A DNA stretch of 64,000 nucleotides. Source: JASLEW01 sp963732005. Lineage in GTDB: Bacteria > Acidobacteriota > Thermoanaerobaculia > Multivoradales > UBA5704. Position 1 is the first letter of the stretch, and each line of letters opens with the position of its first letter. The translations under genes and the position numbers were made by a program. The stretch spans positions 248,001 to 312,000 of the forward strand of contig CAVSXT010000003.1 in NCBI GenBank assembly GCA_963732005.1, in the 5' to 3' direction. This document shows positions 34,924 to 44,849 of this stretch, piece by piece. A model generated the notes under the pieces. It saw nothing but the letters and a program-made list of their open reading frames with translations. It was not told where the DNA came from and did not search any database.

Positions 34924-36120
34924 ATGAAAGTGCGGCTTGCCGGTATCGTCCTCGCCATCTCCCTGCTGGGTGCCGGCGCTCTGTCGGCGGCCAGCCGGCC
35001 GCCCCGTGAGCTGCACCGGGTCGGCGATCACTGGACGGCATGGAATCCACCGGCGCCGGTGACCGGCGTCGAGACCTACACCATCGCCCGCGGTGACACC
35101 CTGTGGGGTTTGGCGAAGCGCTTCTACGGCAATCCCTACCTCTGGCCGCAGCTCTGGGAGAAGAACCAGTACATCCTCGACGCGCACTGGATCTACCCTG
35201 GCGACCCGCTGGTGACCGGCATCCAGGTGGCGCCGGTGGACAATCTGGCCCAGGTCGCGCCGCCCGGCGCCGGCGCCGGTACCCCGGGTCCGGGAGATAC
35301 CGAGTCGGAGCCGCCGCCGCAGGTGCCGGGAGTGGAGAGCGCCGCCAAGGCCACCAGCCCGCCGGCGCCGCTGGGTTGGGAGAGCGACATCTATTGCAGC
35401 GGTTACATCTCCGACCCTGGCGAGCAGTTTCCCTACGCCATCATCGGCTCGGAGTTCGACAACCTGACGCCCAAGCTCAACCCCCACTACCACGAAACGC
35501 AGATGAAGGGGGTCTACGGCCGGACGGGCGCCAAGGTCGACATGTTCACCGGCGACATCGTGTACTTGAACGGCGGCGCCAAACAGGGCCTCGTCGCCGG
35601 CAGCCTGTTCACCATCGTCGGCCCGGAGCGCGAGGTGGTGCATCCGGTGACCGCCAAGGTCTTCGGCAGCTTCTACCAGTACCGCGGGCGGGTGCGGGTG
35701 CTCTCGGTGCAGGACGACACCGCCATCGCCGAGATCGTCCATTCCTGTGATGCGGTGCTCGTCGGCGACCGCCTGCGGCCCTTCGAGCCCGAGCCGGTGC
35801 CGCTCGGCCGCACCACGCCGCTGCGGCCGGTCAACCTGCCGGTCGCCGGCGAGAAGCTCAAGGATGCGCCGGCCATCATCTACTCGCGCGACGCGATCAT
35901 CGATCTGGGCCAGGATCACGTGGTCTGGATCGACCGCGGCACCGACCAGAACGTCACGCCCGGAGACGTCTTCACCATCTACCGGACCAGCGACCGCGGC
36001 CTGCCACCCCTGGTGCTGGGCGAGTTGGCGGTGCTGTCGGTCCAGAAGCGGTCCGCGACCGCCAAGATCATCGAGTCCCGTTACACGATCTTCGTCGGCG
36101 ACCGCCTCGATCAAAAATAG
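34924..36120 (+). CDS. LysM peptidoglycan-binding secreted protein
   Basis: A 398-residue exported protein. The signal peptide spans about 1-23. A LysM domain follows at about 52-100 (YTIARGDTLWGLAKRFYGNPYLWPQLWEKN...IYPGDPL). The remaining 250 residues contain repeated beta-rich blocks (VYLNGGAKQGLVAGSLFTIVG, VVWIDRGTDQNVTPGDVFTIYR) that I cannot name. LysM binds N-acetylglucosamine chains of peptidoglycan. It probably stabilises or remodels the periplasmic wall. Confidence 0.88.
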   Translation: MKVRLAGIVLAISLLGAGALSAASRPPRELHRVGDHWTAWNPPAPVTGVETYTIARGDTLWGLAKRFYGNPYLWPQLWEKNQYILDAHWIYPGDPLVTGIQVAPVDNLAQVAPPGAGAGTPGPGDTESEPPPQVPGVESAAKATSPPAPLGWESDIYCSGYISDPGEQFPYAIIGSEFDNLTPKLNPHYHETQMKGVYGRTGAKVDMFTGDIVYLNGGAKQGLVAGSLFTIVGPEREVVHPVTAKVFGSFYQYRGRVRVLSVQDDTAIAEIVHSCDAVLVGDRLRPFEPEPVPLGRTTPLRPVNLPVAGEKLKDAPAIIYSRDAIIDLGQDHVVWIDRGTDQNVTPGDVFTIYRTSDRGLPPLVLGELAVLSVQKRSATAKIIESRYTIFVGDRLDQK

Positions 36121-36219
36121 GCCCATCGCCCCGCGGTGACCCGGGCCGTGCCGCCGGCTCCCGGGGCGCGGCCGGCGTTACGCGCCTGTGATATCGTAGG
36201 AGTTCTTCTTCGAGGCTCC

Positions 36220-36501
36220 ATGGTCGAACAGAACCTCAACGGACGGCTGTTTCAGATCGTCGACGAGCTGGTGCGGCGGGGACTGACGCTGGAGCAGGCG
36301 CGCCGGGAGTTCGAGCGCCAGTTCATCGTGGCCTCGCTGAAATCGAACCGTGGCAACTTCTGCCGCTCGGCAAAGTCGCTGGGCGTCCACCGCAACACCT
36401 TACGCAACAAGGTCTCGGACCTGGGCATCGGCTGCGAGGACTACGACCTTCCAGGCCGCCGCCAGCAGCGGCGCAGGAGCAACAACTCGCCGCCCCTCTG
36501 A
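36220..36501 (+). CDS. Fis-type helix-turn-helix protein
   Basis: I chose the ATG at 36220, with GAGG 5 nt upstream, giving 93 residues. An earlier in-frame start would add a basic leader lacking family similarity. The C-terminal half is the Fis/HTH_8 motif (FIVASLKSNRGNFCRSAKSLGVHRNTLRNKVSDLGI). It resembles the DNA-binding tail of NtrC-type activators but stands alone. It is probably a small nucleoid or regulatory factor. Its target is unknown. Confidence 0.85.
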   Translation: MVEQNLNGRLFQIVDELVRRGLTLEQARREFERQFIVASLKSNRGNFCRSAKSLGVHRNTLRNKVSDLGIGCEDYDLPGRRQQRRRSNNSPPL

Positions 36502-36792
36502 GGTTCCCCCGGCCGCCTACTCCATGGCGGCTGCGGCAGCCGGTCTGCGGCTGCCGACCGGCTGTGCCGGAGCTCTCCCAGCCCCCGCGCAGTCCTGTTT
36601 CGAGGACGCATCCTGGCATCGATCTCGCAATAACCCCACCGCTGGTCTCATCGACTCGCCCACCCGCGCGATCTGCGTGCGGCGGTTGCAGATGACTGCG
36701 ACGAGGAGGTTCCTGACTTCCCCCGGCTTCGGCCTGTGTGGTGTCGGGCGCCGCCCGTGAGGAGATTGGACGAAGAGGAGGAACCGTACCCG

Positions 36793-37632
36793 ATGAAGCC
36801 GATACGAGCCCGCGTACCTTCTGCTGCGCTGATCTTCCTGCCGTTTCTGGCGCTTGCCATCCAAGCCGTCCCGTCGCACCCCTCGACCCCTCGTCCCGCC
36901 CTTCTGCCAGCCCCTACCCACGAAGACCTGGGGCGCCGGCAGCTTGCCGCCATCCTGGCCGGCGGCGCTTCGGCGTCATGGTCGCAATGGTCGCCATCCG
37001 CGCCATTGGCGGGCAGGAGCGCGGGCGCGGTCAGTCCCGCCGACCTCAGCGCCGCGCTGGGCGCGGAGCCGCGCCGCTTCGGGCTGTTCCGCGCCGACTC
37101 CGCGGTGGACGGTCGGCGGGAGCTGCTGCGCCGGCTCCCCTTCGGCGCCATCCTGGCGGCCGCGGGGGAGCGCAATCACGTCGACCCGCTGCTGCTCGCC
37201 GCGATGGTGGAGAGCGAGTCGCGATTCGTCCCGCAGGCGGTCTCGCCCTGCGGCGCCGTCGGCTTGATGCAGCTGCTGCCGTCGACGGGTGAGGACTTCG
37301 GGGTGAAGAACCTGCGCGACCCCTACGCCAACGTCGACGCCGGCAGCCGTTACCTGCGGCTGCTGCTCGCCCGTTTCCGGGACCGGCCCGACCTGGCGAT
37401 CGCCGCCTACAACACCGGACCCGAGGTGGTCGCACGCTACGGCTGTGTGCCGCCCTACCGCGAGACCCAGGATTTCGTGAAGCGGGTGTTGACCTGCTAC
37501 GCCAGGAACCGCCAGGAGGTGACGCCGCCTCCGATCCAGAGGAACCGCTCGCTGCTGGCCGCCGCCCGGCGGTCTCCATTCCACGACGTCGCGCCCGAGC
37601 ATGCAGAGCGGGAGAGCCGGGCCGCTCGCTGA
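36793..37632 (+). CDS. Lytic transglycosylase (SLT domain)
   Basis: A 279-residue exported protein; GAGGAGGAA lies about 12 nt before the ATG at 36793. After a signal peptide (about 1-25) and a variable region, residues 120-240 form an SLT domain. It has the catalytic Glu in LAAMVESESRFVPQA, followed by GLMQLLPSTGEDFGV, DPYANVDAGSRYLRLLL and AIAAYNTGPEVV. It cleaves peptidoglycan to 1,6-anhydromuropeptides. The 291-nt gap before it (36502-36792) holds nothing else I can support. Confidence 0.9.
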   Translation: MKPIRARVPSAALIFLPFLALAIQAVPSHPSTPRPALLPAPTHEDLGRRQLAAILAGGASASWSQWSPSAPLAGRSAGAVSPADLSAALGAEPRRFGLFRADSAVDGRRELLRRLPFGAILAAAGERNHVDPLLLAAMVESESRFVPQAVSPCGAVGLMQLLPSTGEDFGVKNLRDPYANVDAGSRYLRLLLARFRDRPDLAIAAYNTGPEVVARYGCVPPYRETQDFVKRVLTCYARNRQEVTPPPIQRNRSLLAAARRSPFHDVAPEHAERESRAAR

Positions 37633-37772
37633 GGCTCTGTGCCCTTCGGCCACTTCCTCTCGATCGACCAGCGCTTCGCCCCGTGTGTGGTGGGAAAGTG
37701 CGGAAAGGGCCGATTCGGCGTACAGGTGCGCCATGGTGGCAGAGGTACCAGGCAAGGGTGTAGACTCCCGGC

Positions 37773-37955
37773 ATGAAGCTGGGCGATATCCTCGTCATCT
37801 GCCTCTTGATCCTGCTCTTCTGGGGGCCGGCCCGCCTGTCGGGCCTGGGCAAGGGAATCGGCGACGGTATCCGCAACTTCAAGAAGGGCCTGCGCCCCAC
37901 CGACGGACCGCGACCCGATGGCTCCGCCGGGCCGCACGAGGCGCCGAAGAACTGA
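37773..37955 (+). CDS. tatA: Twin-arginine translocase subunit TatA/E
   Basis: A 60-residue protein with one membrane helix (about 5-19) and the amphipathic helix and basic motif GLGKGIGDGIRNFKKGL expected of TatA/E. It forms the pore for folded Tat substrates. The usual Phe-Gly hinge is Trp-Gly here. No tatB or tatC gene is adjacent, so they must lie elsewhere. Confidence 0.9.
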   Translation: MKLGDILVICLLILLFWGPARLSGLGKGIGDGIRNFKKGLRPTDGPRPDGSAGPHEAPKN

Positions 37956-38022
37956 GCTGACGGCCCTCGCCCCCGGTTCTCCCCTTCTCTTCCTCTCCGC
38001 GCAGACTCCTCCCGAGCCGCCT

Positions 38023-38988
38023 TCATTGCGGCTCGAGGCTGCTGCTCCAGGCGCGCTCCAGCTCGTGCGCCAGGGGCTTGCCTTCGGGGACGCATCCGAA
38101 GTGGTGCAGGAAGCGCCGCAAGGTGGGGGCGATCAGCGGCAGGTGGCGGGGGTGCCCGCGCTGGGCGAAACTGGCGTAGGTCCCGACCGCTTTGAGCGTG
38201 CGCTGGGCCGCGGCTCGGTGATAGCGCAGTTCGCCGGCGGCGCCGGGAAAGGCAGCTGCCACCAGCCGGCGCTCAAGCTCCGGCGGCGGGAACAGCGTGT
38301 CGTTGAGCAAGGAAGCCAGGTCGTAGGCGGGCGGCCCCAGGCGCAGGTCCTGATGATCGAGCACCGCGACCCGGCCCTTCCCGTCCGGCACCAGGTTGCG
38401 GGCCATGAAATCACGGTGGCAGGGGACGGGGGGATCGGCTGCGAGCTCCGAGCACAGCCGGTCCAGAGCACCTTCGGCCGCCGGCGACAGCAAACCCCGA
38501 GGCGCGAGATACAGCTGGCGCGTCTGGGACAGCTCGCGTGACAGCAGCGCCTGGTCGAGCGGCGGGTTGCCCAGCTCTCGCACCAGGGCGATCGGCAGGG
38601 CCGCCACTCGAGCGGCCAGCGCGGCGGCATCCTCGAAATAGGCGCCGAGCTCGCGCCATGGACGGTCACGCAGATCGGCCAGGGTCAGGGCGCCCAGATC
38701 CTGCACCAGCATCCAACCGCGTCCGCAATCGACGGCGAGCACCCGCGGCACCGGCACGCCCGCGGCAGCAAGCAGGTCGGTGCTGCGGGCAAACCGTCCG
38801 CAAGTCTCCAGTACCTCCTCCGGGTAAACGGCGAGCACCGCCGTGGTGCCGTCCGCGGCGGTGAGCCGGCGGTAGCGCCGCGGCGACACGTCGCCGGCGA
38901 GAGGATGGCTCTCGCGCAGCTCGAACCCGGCGTGCTCGAGCCACTCGCCGAGGGCCTTGCGATCGTGCTCTGCGGGCTCCGCCGCCAC
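38023..38988 (-). CDS. Phosphotransferase, AmgK-like sugar kinase
   Basis: A 321-residue aminoglycoside-phosphotransferase-fold protein. I chose the GTG at 38988, which has GAGGATCAGGAAC upstream; a longer start would be possible. The catalytic loop CHRDFMARNL and metal-binding VAVLDHQDLRLGPPAYDLASLLND match AmgK, the N-acetylmuramate/N-acetylglucosamine anomeric kinase of cell-wall recycling. Other APH-fold kinases are possible. The usual partner murU is not adjacent. Confidence 0.75.
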   Translation of the reverse strand: MAAEPAEHDRKALGEWLEHAGFELRESHPLAGDVSPRRYRRLTAADGTTAVLAVYPEEVLETCGRFARSTDLLAAAGVPVPRVLAVDCGRGWMLVQDLGALTLADLRDRPWRELGAYFEDAAALAARVAALPIALVRELGNPPLDQALLSRELSQTRQLYLAPRGLLSPAAEGALDRLCSELAADPPVPCHRDFMARNLVPDGKGRVAVLDHQDLRLGPPAYDLASLLNDTLFPPPELERRLVAAAFPGAAGELRYHRAAAQRTLKAVGTYASFAQRGHPRHLPLIAPTLRRFLHHFGCVPEGKPLAHELERAWSSSLEPQ

Positions 38989-39058
38989 CGTTCCTGATCC
39001 TCGAATGAGGGTCCAAGCTACCACGAGCGTGGCAGGCTTCCAACGCTCTTGGATGCGT

Positions 39059-39087
39059 TTGACACCCTCCTGGGGCCAAGGGATAAT
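39059..39087 (+). promoter_or_regulatory. Near-consensus sigma70 promoter
   Basis: Perfect TTGACA (39059-39064), a 17-nt spacer, and GATAAT (39082-39087). It lies in the divergent gap after the AmgK-like gene and about 35 nt before the small protein start. This is one of the strongest promoter matches in the window. Confidence 0.72.
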
Positions 39088-39121
39088 CCGACGTCGGCCC
39101 CTTTTGCAGGCTGCCGGGAGG

Positions 39122-39421
39122 TTGGAGCTGGACGACAAGCTGCATCACATGCTTCGCGACTTGCGGCGCGCGCTTTCCGAAGCCATCTCGGAGTCTTCGG
39201 AGGTCAGCCGGACGCTGCGCAAAATTCGCGAAGAGGGCTATTCGCTCTACCTGCTGGTGGATTGCAAACGAGAAGCGAACGAAGCCGAGCAGCTCCCCGC
39301 GGCCACGCCGAAATCGCCCACCGGCGAGCCGCTGTTCCAGATCGACAGTCGCGATCTGTCCTTCCTGAAGTCGATCGGCATCGATCCCACCCGCCGCCTC
39401 CGTCGGCGCCGCGCCGTCTAG
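39122..39421 (+). CDS. Small cytoplasmic protein of unknown function
   Basis: Given the promoter at 39059-39087, translation must start downstream of about 39094. I list the TTG at 39122 (99 residues), but GGGAGG overlaps it; the ATG at 39149 (90 residues) is an alternative. The N-terminal half is a charged amphipathic helix (MLRDLRRALSEAISESSEVSRTLRKIREEGYSLYLLVDCKR) and the C-terminus is basic. No known family is recognised. Confidence 0.6.
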   Translation: MELDDKLHHMLRDLRRALSEAISESSEVSRTLRKIREEGYSLYLLVDCKREANEAEQLPAATPKSPTGEPLFQIDSRDLSFLKSIGIDPTRRLRRRRAV

Positions 39422-39528
39422 ACCAGCTTGGATCGAGTCAGGCACCGTGCCCTTCGGCCGGGCCGGGGGCGAAATCTCCTCTCACCAACAGGTGTTGTGG
39501 AGATCGGCAGGGTAATCCCTGATAAGAA

Positions 39529-40674
39529 ATGGCTGACATGGCGACTGCACCGATGCGACCGATCGATCCGCGTCCGGACCTGCTGGGCCTGTCGCCCGAG
39601 GCCTTGCGCGCGGCGCTGGTGGCGCTGATCGACCGGCCTTTCCGCGCCGACCAGATCTTTCAGGCCCTGCACGTCCGCGGCGTGCGCGAGTTCGCCGCGA
39701 TGACCGAGCTGCACAAGGACCTGCGGGCCCGCCTCGCCGAGCGCTTCCGGATCGGTTGGCCCGAGGTCGCATCGCGCGCTCCTTCCTCCGACGGCACCTG
39801 CAAGTACCTGCTGCGGCTCCACGACGGCGCCACCATCGAGGCCGTGGACATCCCCGATCGCAGCCGCCGCACGCTGTGCCTTTCGAGCCAGGCCGGATGC
39901 GCCCTGGCCTGCACCTTCTGTGTCACCGGCTTCTGGGGCGCCGGGCGCAATCTCACCGCCGGCGAGATCGTCTCGCAGGTGCTGGCGATCCACGCCGATC
40001 GCCTGCCGGCGGGCGCGGGCGAGGCTGCCGGCCTTGGCGGACCTGCGACGGCGGGCTTGCGGCTGGTCTTCATGGGGATGGGCGAGCCGCTGTTGAACCT
40101 GGACGCCTTGCGCCCGGCGCTGGACGTCCTCGGCCGCTCGATCTCACTGCGCCGGATCACCGTCTCGACGGCCGGGGTCATCCCGGGTATCGACGAGCTG
40201 GCGTCCTGGGATCGGCGCCCGAACCTGGCGGTGTCGCTGCACGCTCCCGACGACGAGCGCCGCTCGCGGGTGATGCCGATCAATCGCAGCTACCCGCTCT
40301 CCGAGCTGCTGGCGGCGTTGCGGCGCTATCCGCTCGAGCGCGGGCGCAAGATCACTTTCGAATACCTGCTGATCCGTGGCTGGAACGACGCCGTGGCCGA
40401 CGCCGACCTCCTGGTCAAGCGGCTCGCCGGCCTGCGGGCCAAGGTCAATCTCATCCCCATCAATCCCGACGCGGTGCTCGGCGAGGCGATGGTTCCTCCC
40501 TCTGAGGCGCAGGTCGAGGCCTTCCGGTGTCGCCTGATCCAGCGCGGCATGACCGTCACCGTGCGGCGCCGCCGCGGCGACGACGTGAGTGCCGCCTGCG
40601 GCCAGCTGCGGGCCTTCGGGCGGGAGCCCCGCGGCTTCCGCGGCAAGCCGGGGGCCGCCCGGCAACAGGTTTGA
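39529..40674 (+). CDS. rlmN: Dual-specificity 23S rRNA/tRNA methyltransferase RlmN
   Basis: A 381-residue radical-SAM enzyme that methylates C2 of A2503 in 23S rRNA and A37 in some tRNAs. The cluster-binding cysteines are Cys124, Cys128 and Cys131 in CALACTFC. FMGMGEPLLNLD, VSTAGVIPGID, NLAVSLHAPDDERRSRVMPINR and the C-terminal GDDVSAACGQL (catalytic Cys) are typical. The stop overlaps the pgeF start. The ribosome site is weak. Confidence 0.95.
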   Translation: MADMATAPMRPIDPRPDLLGLSPEALRAALVALIDRPFRADQIFQALHVRGVREFAAMTELHKDLRARLAERFRIGWPEVASRAPSSDGTCKYLLRLHDGATIEAVDIPDRSRRTLCLSSQAGCALACTFCVTGFWGAGRNLTAGEIVSQVLAIHADRLPAGAGEAAGLGGPATAGLRLVFMGMGEPLLNLDALRPALDVLGRSISLRRITVSTAGVIPGIDELASWDRRPNLAVSLHAPDDERRSRVMPINRSYPLSELLAALRRYPLERGRKITFEYLLIRGWNDAVADADLLVKRLAGLRAKVNLIPINPDAVLGEAMVPPSEAQVEAFRCRLIQRGMTVTVRRRRGDDVSAACGQLRAFGREPRGFRGKPGAARQQV

Positions 40675-41525
40675 TGAGCCGCTCCCGCGGAGGCGAGCCG
40701 ATGACGACCGGCCAGGCCTCGCCAGGGTGGGCACGCTCGGGCTGGCGGCCTGCGTCGTCGCCGCCAGGGGCAGGCGGCGGCTGGATCTTCCGCGGCGAGG
40801 GCCAGGGAGCGGCGGTGGGGTTCGCCGGCCGGGGACCGGTCGGCAGCCGGCAGGAGGTGCTGGCCAGCCTCACCGGCGAGCGGCGGCCGGTGGCCTGGGC
40901 GCGGCAGATCCACTCGGCGCTGGTGCTGCCGGCGCGATCCGGCGAATGCGGCGACGGCGACGCCCTGGTCCTGGGCGCGGTGCGGTCCGGCGAGCGCGGC
41001 GATGGCGACGCCCTGGTTGCGGCAGGGTCCGGCGAGCGCGGCGACGGCGACGCCCTGGTCGCCCGTCAGCCCGGCATCGCGCTCTCGATCGTCACCGCCG
41101 ATTGCGTTCCGGTGCTGCTGGCCGGCCCGGCCGGCATCGCCGCCGCGCACGCCGGCTGGCGAGGCATCGCCGCCGGTGTGGTCGGCGCCACCGTCGCCGC
41201 GCTCGGCGGCCCGCCTGACGAGTCCATGGCCTGGATCGGCCCGGCGATCGGCCGCTGCTGCTACGAGACCGGTCCCGACGTCGCCGCCCAGGTCGCCGCC
41301 GCCAGCGACCCTGCGGTCGTCATGCCGGGACCAGCCGGCCGTCCCCACCTCGACCTCCAGGACGCCGTCCGCCGTCAGCTCCTCGCCGCGGGTCTCCGCC
41401 AGCGTCAGATCCATGTCCTTCCCCTCTGCACGAAATGCGAGGCCGCACGCCTCCACAGCTACCGCCGAGAAGGCAAGGCCGCCGGCCGCAATCACGCTTT
41501 CATCTGGCTGGTGTCGGGACACTGA
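40674..41525 (+). CDS. pgeF: Laccase-domain protein PgeF (YfiH family)
   Basis: A 283-residue protein of the peptidoglycan-editing/purine-nucleoside phosphorylase family. Metal ligands appear in IVTADCVPVLL, AAHAGWRGIAAGV, GPAIGRCCYETGPDV, CTKC and the C-terminal LHSYRREG / NHAFIWL. It removes wrongly incorporated residues from peptidoglycan precursors or acts on purine nucleosides. The normal GDALV segment before TADC is tandemly tripled here. It overlaps the rlmN stop. Confidence 0.9.
   Translation: MSRSRGGEPMTTGQASPGWARSGWRPASSPPGAGGGWIFRGEGQGAAVGFAGRGPVGSRQEVLASLTGERRPVAWARQIHSALVLPARSGECGDGDALVLGAVRSGERGDGDALVAAGSGERGDGDALVARQPGIALSIVTADCVPVLLAGPAGIAAAHAGWRGIAAGVVGATVAALGGPPDESMAWIGPAIGRCCYETGPDVAAQVAAASDPAVVMPGPAGRPHLDLQDAVRRQLLAAGLRQRQIHVLPLCTKCEAARLHSYRREGKAAGRNHAFIWLVSGH
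40938..41060. repeat. Tandem triplication in pgeF
   Basis: Three copies of a segment beginning TCCGGCGA start at 40938, 40986 and 41028 (periods of 48 and 42 nt). Each encodes Ser-Gly-Glu-x-Gly-Asp-Gly-Asp-Ala-Leu-Val. The frame is kept. Confidence 0.85.
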
Positions 41526-41571
41526 GCTGATCCTGTTCGCCCTGCGACGGTAAGGTACACTTCGGCCTCGT

Positions 41572-43053
<1,482 letters not shown>

Positions 43054-43077
43054 CCAGCCGCGCGGGATCCTTGCGCC

Positions 43078-43893
43078 TTGATCCAGTTCTTCCATGTCAG
43101 CAAGCACTTCCCGGGTGGTCAGGCCGCCCTCGACGACGTCAGCTTCGACATCGCCCGCGGCCAGTTCGTCTTCCTGACCGGCGCCAGCGGCGCCGGCAAG
43201 ACGACGCTGCTGCGCCTGATCTTCCGCGAGGAGGTGCCGAGCGAGGGCCAGATCGTGGTCAACGGCCGCAACGTCGCGTCGGTGCCGCCGAGCAAGATCC
43301 CCTACCTGCGCCGCACCATCGGCGTAGTCTTCCAGGACTTCCGCCTGATCGCCCGCAAGACCGTGTTCGAGAACGTCACCTACCTGCCGCGGGTCCTCGG
43401 TCTCGATTCGCGGCAGCAGCGGCAGCTGGCGTACCACGCCCTGCGGCGGGTCGGCCTGGCCCACCGCTTGAACGCCTTTCCACCGCAGCTCTCGGGTGGC
43501 GAGCAGCAGCGTGTCGCCATCGCGCGGGCGCTGATCAACGAGCCCGAGATCCTGATCGCCGACGAGCCCACCGGCAACCTCGATCCCGATCTGTCGCGAG
43601 AGATCCTGCGCCTGTTCCTGGAGGTGAACCTGCGCGGCACCACGGTGGTGCTTGCCACCCATGACCGCGAGACCATCCTGCGGGTGGGCAAGCGGGTGCT
43701 CACCCTCGAGCGCGGCCGTCTGGTCTCCGATCAGACGATAGCCGGCAGCGAGCCGCCCGAGCTGTCACCGCCCGCGGAGCTGGAGGCACCGCCGAAACCG
43801 CAACCGGAACCATCAGACGACGGCGACGCACCAGCCGGCGCTTCCGTCGCCGGCCAGGGCAGGGCCGCCGGACCGTCCGAGGAGCCGCCGTGA
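43078..43893 (+). CDS. ftsE: Cell-division ABC transporter ATP-binding protein FtsE
   Basis: A 271-residue ATPase starting at TTG 43078. The Walker A GASGAGKT, Q-loop FQDFRLI, signature LSGGEQQRVAIARAL, Walker B ILIADEPTGNLD and switch His (ATHD) are present. With FtsX it controls peptidoglycan hydrolases at the division site. The C-terminal 45 residues are a Pro/Glu-rich tail not seen in the usual 220-residue FtsE. The last codons overlap the GTG start of ftsX. Confidence 0.94.
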   Translation: MIQFFHVSKHFPGGQAALDDVSFDIARGQFVFLTGASGAGKTTLLRLIFREEVPSEGQIVVNGRNVASVPPSKIPYLRRTIGVVFQDFRLIARKTVFENVTYLPRVLGLDSRQQRQLAYHALRRVGLAHRLNAFPPQLSGGEQQRVAIARALINEPEILIADEPTGNLDPDLSREILRLFLEVNLRGTTVVLATHDRETILRVGKRVLTLERGRLVSDQTIAGSEPPELSPPAELEAPPKPQPEPSDDGDAPAGASVAGQGRAAGPSEEPP

Positions 43894-44780
43894 GCCTGGC
43901 CCGTGCGTTGCGCTATTTCGCCCGCGAGGCGTGCCTCAATCTCTTGCGCAGCTGGCGGGTCAGCCTGCTGGCGGTGCTCACCATCGCCGTCAGCCTGGTG
44001 TTGGGCGGCGCCTTCCTGCTGGCCAGCCGCAACCTGGCGGGTTCGGTGGAGGATTGGCGCGGCCAGCTGCGGGTGGTGATCTATCTCAAGCCCGGCACAC
44101 CGGCGGCGGAGCTGGCACGTCTGGCCGCGGTGGCCAGGTCTGCCCGCTGGGTTGCGGCGGTCGACACGGTCCCGGCGGCGGTGGCTCGCCGCCGTTTCCG
44201 CGAGACCTTTCCCAGCCTCGCGGACGTGATCGACAGCGCCGAGGGCGAGCCGCTGCCCGCCTCGCTCGAGGTGGCGTTGCGGCGCGACCAGGCAGGGGCG
44301 AGCGATCTCGACGCCTGGCTGGCCGCCTGGCGCAGCCGCCCGGAGGTGGCGATGGTCGACGACGATCGCGACTGGTTGGGGCAGGTCGAGACCGCGGTGG
44401 CGGTGGTGCGTGCGGTGGGGCTGGTGCTGGGCGGCATCCTGCTCGGCGCCGCGATCTTCACCATCGCCAGCATCATCCGCCTGACCGCCTATCTCCATCA
44501 CGAGGAGATCGCCATCATGCGGCTGGTGGGGGCGACCGAGTTCTTCATCCGCGGCCCCTTCTATGTCGAAGGGCTGATCCAGGGCGTGCTTGGCGGCGCG
44601 CTGGCGACTGCCGGCCTCTACGCCGGCTTTCAGCTGATCCACGCGCGTTCCCGCTCGCTGCTCGCCGCCGTGCTCGCCGGCCGGTTCCTGAGCCCTCGCC
44701 AGCTGGGGTTGCTGCTGGTGCTGGGCGCGATGGCGGGACTGGTCGGAGCCGTCACCTCGCTGCGCCGCGAGTCTCTCTAA
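43890..44780 (+). CDS. ftsX: Cell-division protein FtsX
   Basis: A 296-residue membrane protein with four helices: one at about 24-46, then three in the C-terminal half. The first extracytoplasmic loop (about 50-165) has the FtsX pattern (RVVIYLKPGTPAAELARL...AWRSRPEVAMVDDDRDWL). EIAIMRLVGATEFFIRGPF matches the coupling region. It transmits FtsE ATP hydrolysis to periplasmic cell-wall hydrolases. The GTG start overlaps ftsE by 4 nt. A hairpin terminator follows the stop. Confidence 0.93.
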   Translation: MSLARALRYFAREACLNLLRSWRVSLLAVLTIAVSLVLGGAFLLASRNLAGSVEDWRGQLRVVIYLKPGTPAAELARLAAVARSARWVAAVDTVPAAVARRRFRETFPSLADVIDSAEGEPLPASLEVALRRDQAGASDLDAWLAAWRSRPEVAMVDDDRDWLGQVETAVAVVRAVGLVLGGILLGAAIFTIASIIRLTAYLHHEEIAIMRLVGATEFFIRGPFYVEGLIQGVLGGALATAGLYAGFQLIHARSRSLLAAVLAGRFLSPRQLGLLLVLGAMAGLVGAVTSLRRESL

Positions 44781-44810
44781 AAAACAAAAGGCCCCGCAGC
44801 AGCGGGGCCT
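44779..44810 (-). terminator. Rho-independent terminator between convergent ftsX and OmpA-like genes
   Basis: Stem GGCCCCGC (44790-44797) pairs with GCGGGGCC (44802-44809) around an AGCA loop. On the minus strand it is followed by TTTTGTTTTTT, so it terminates the OmpA-like transcript efficiently. On the plus strand only two T residues follow, so it is weaker there. Confidence 0.85.
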
Positions 44811-44849
44811 TGGGAAAGGCGCCGGGGGAGCCGGCGCGCTCGGGCCGCC

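Noticed and set aside
36502..36792. Small gene or RNA in the 291-nt gap
   Set aside because: No frame with a ribosome site, no hairpin-plus-T tract, and no convincing promoter.
44790..44809. Terminator as an attenuator for ftsX
   Set aside because: It lies after the ftsX stop and has its T-tract on the minus strand, so it serves mainly the convergent OmpA-like gene.
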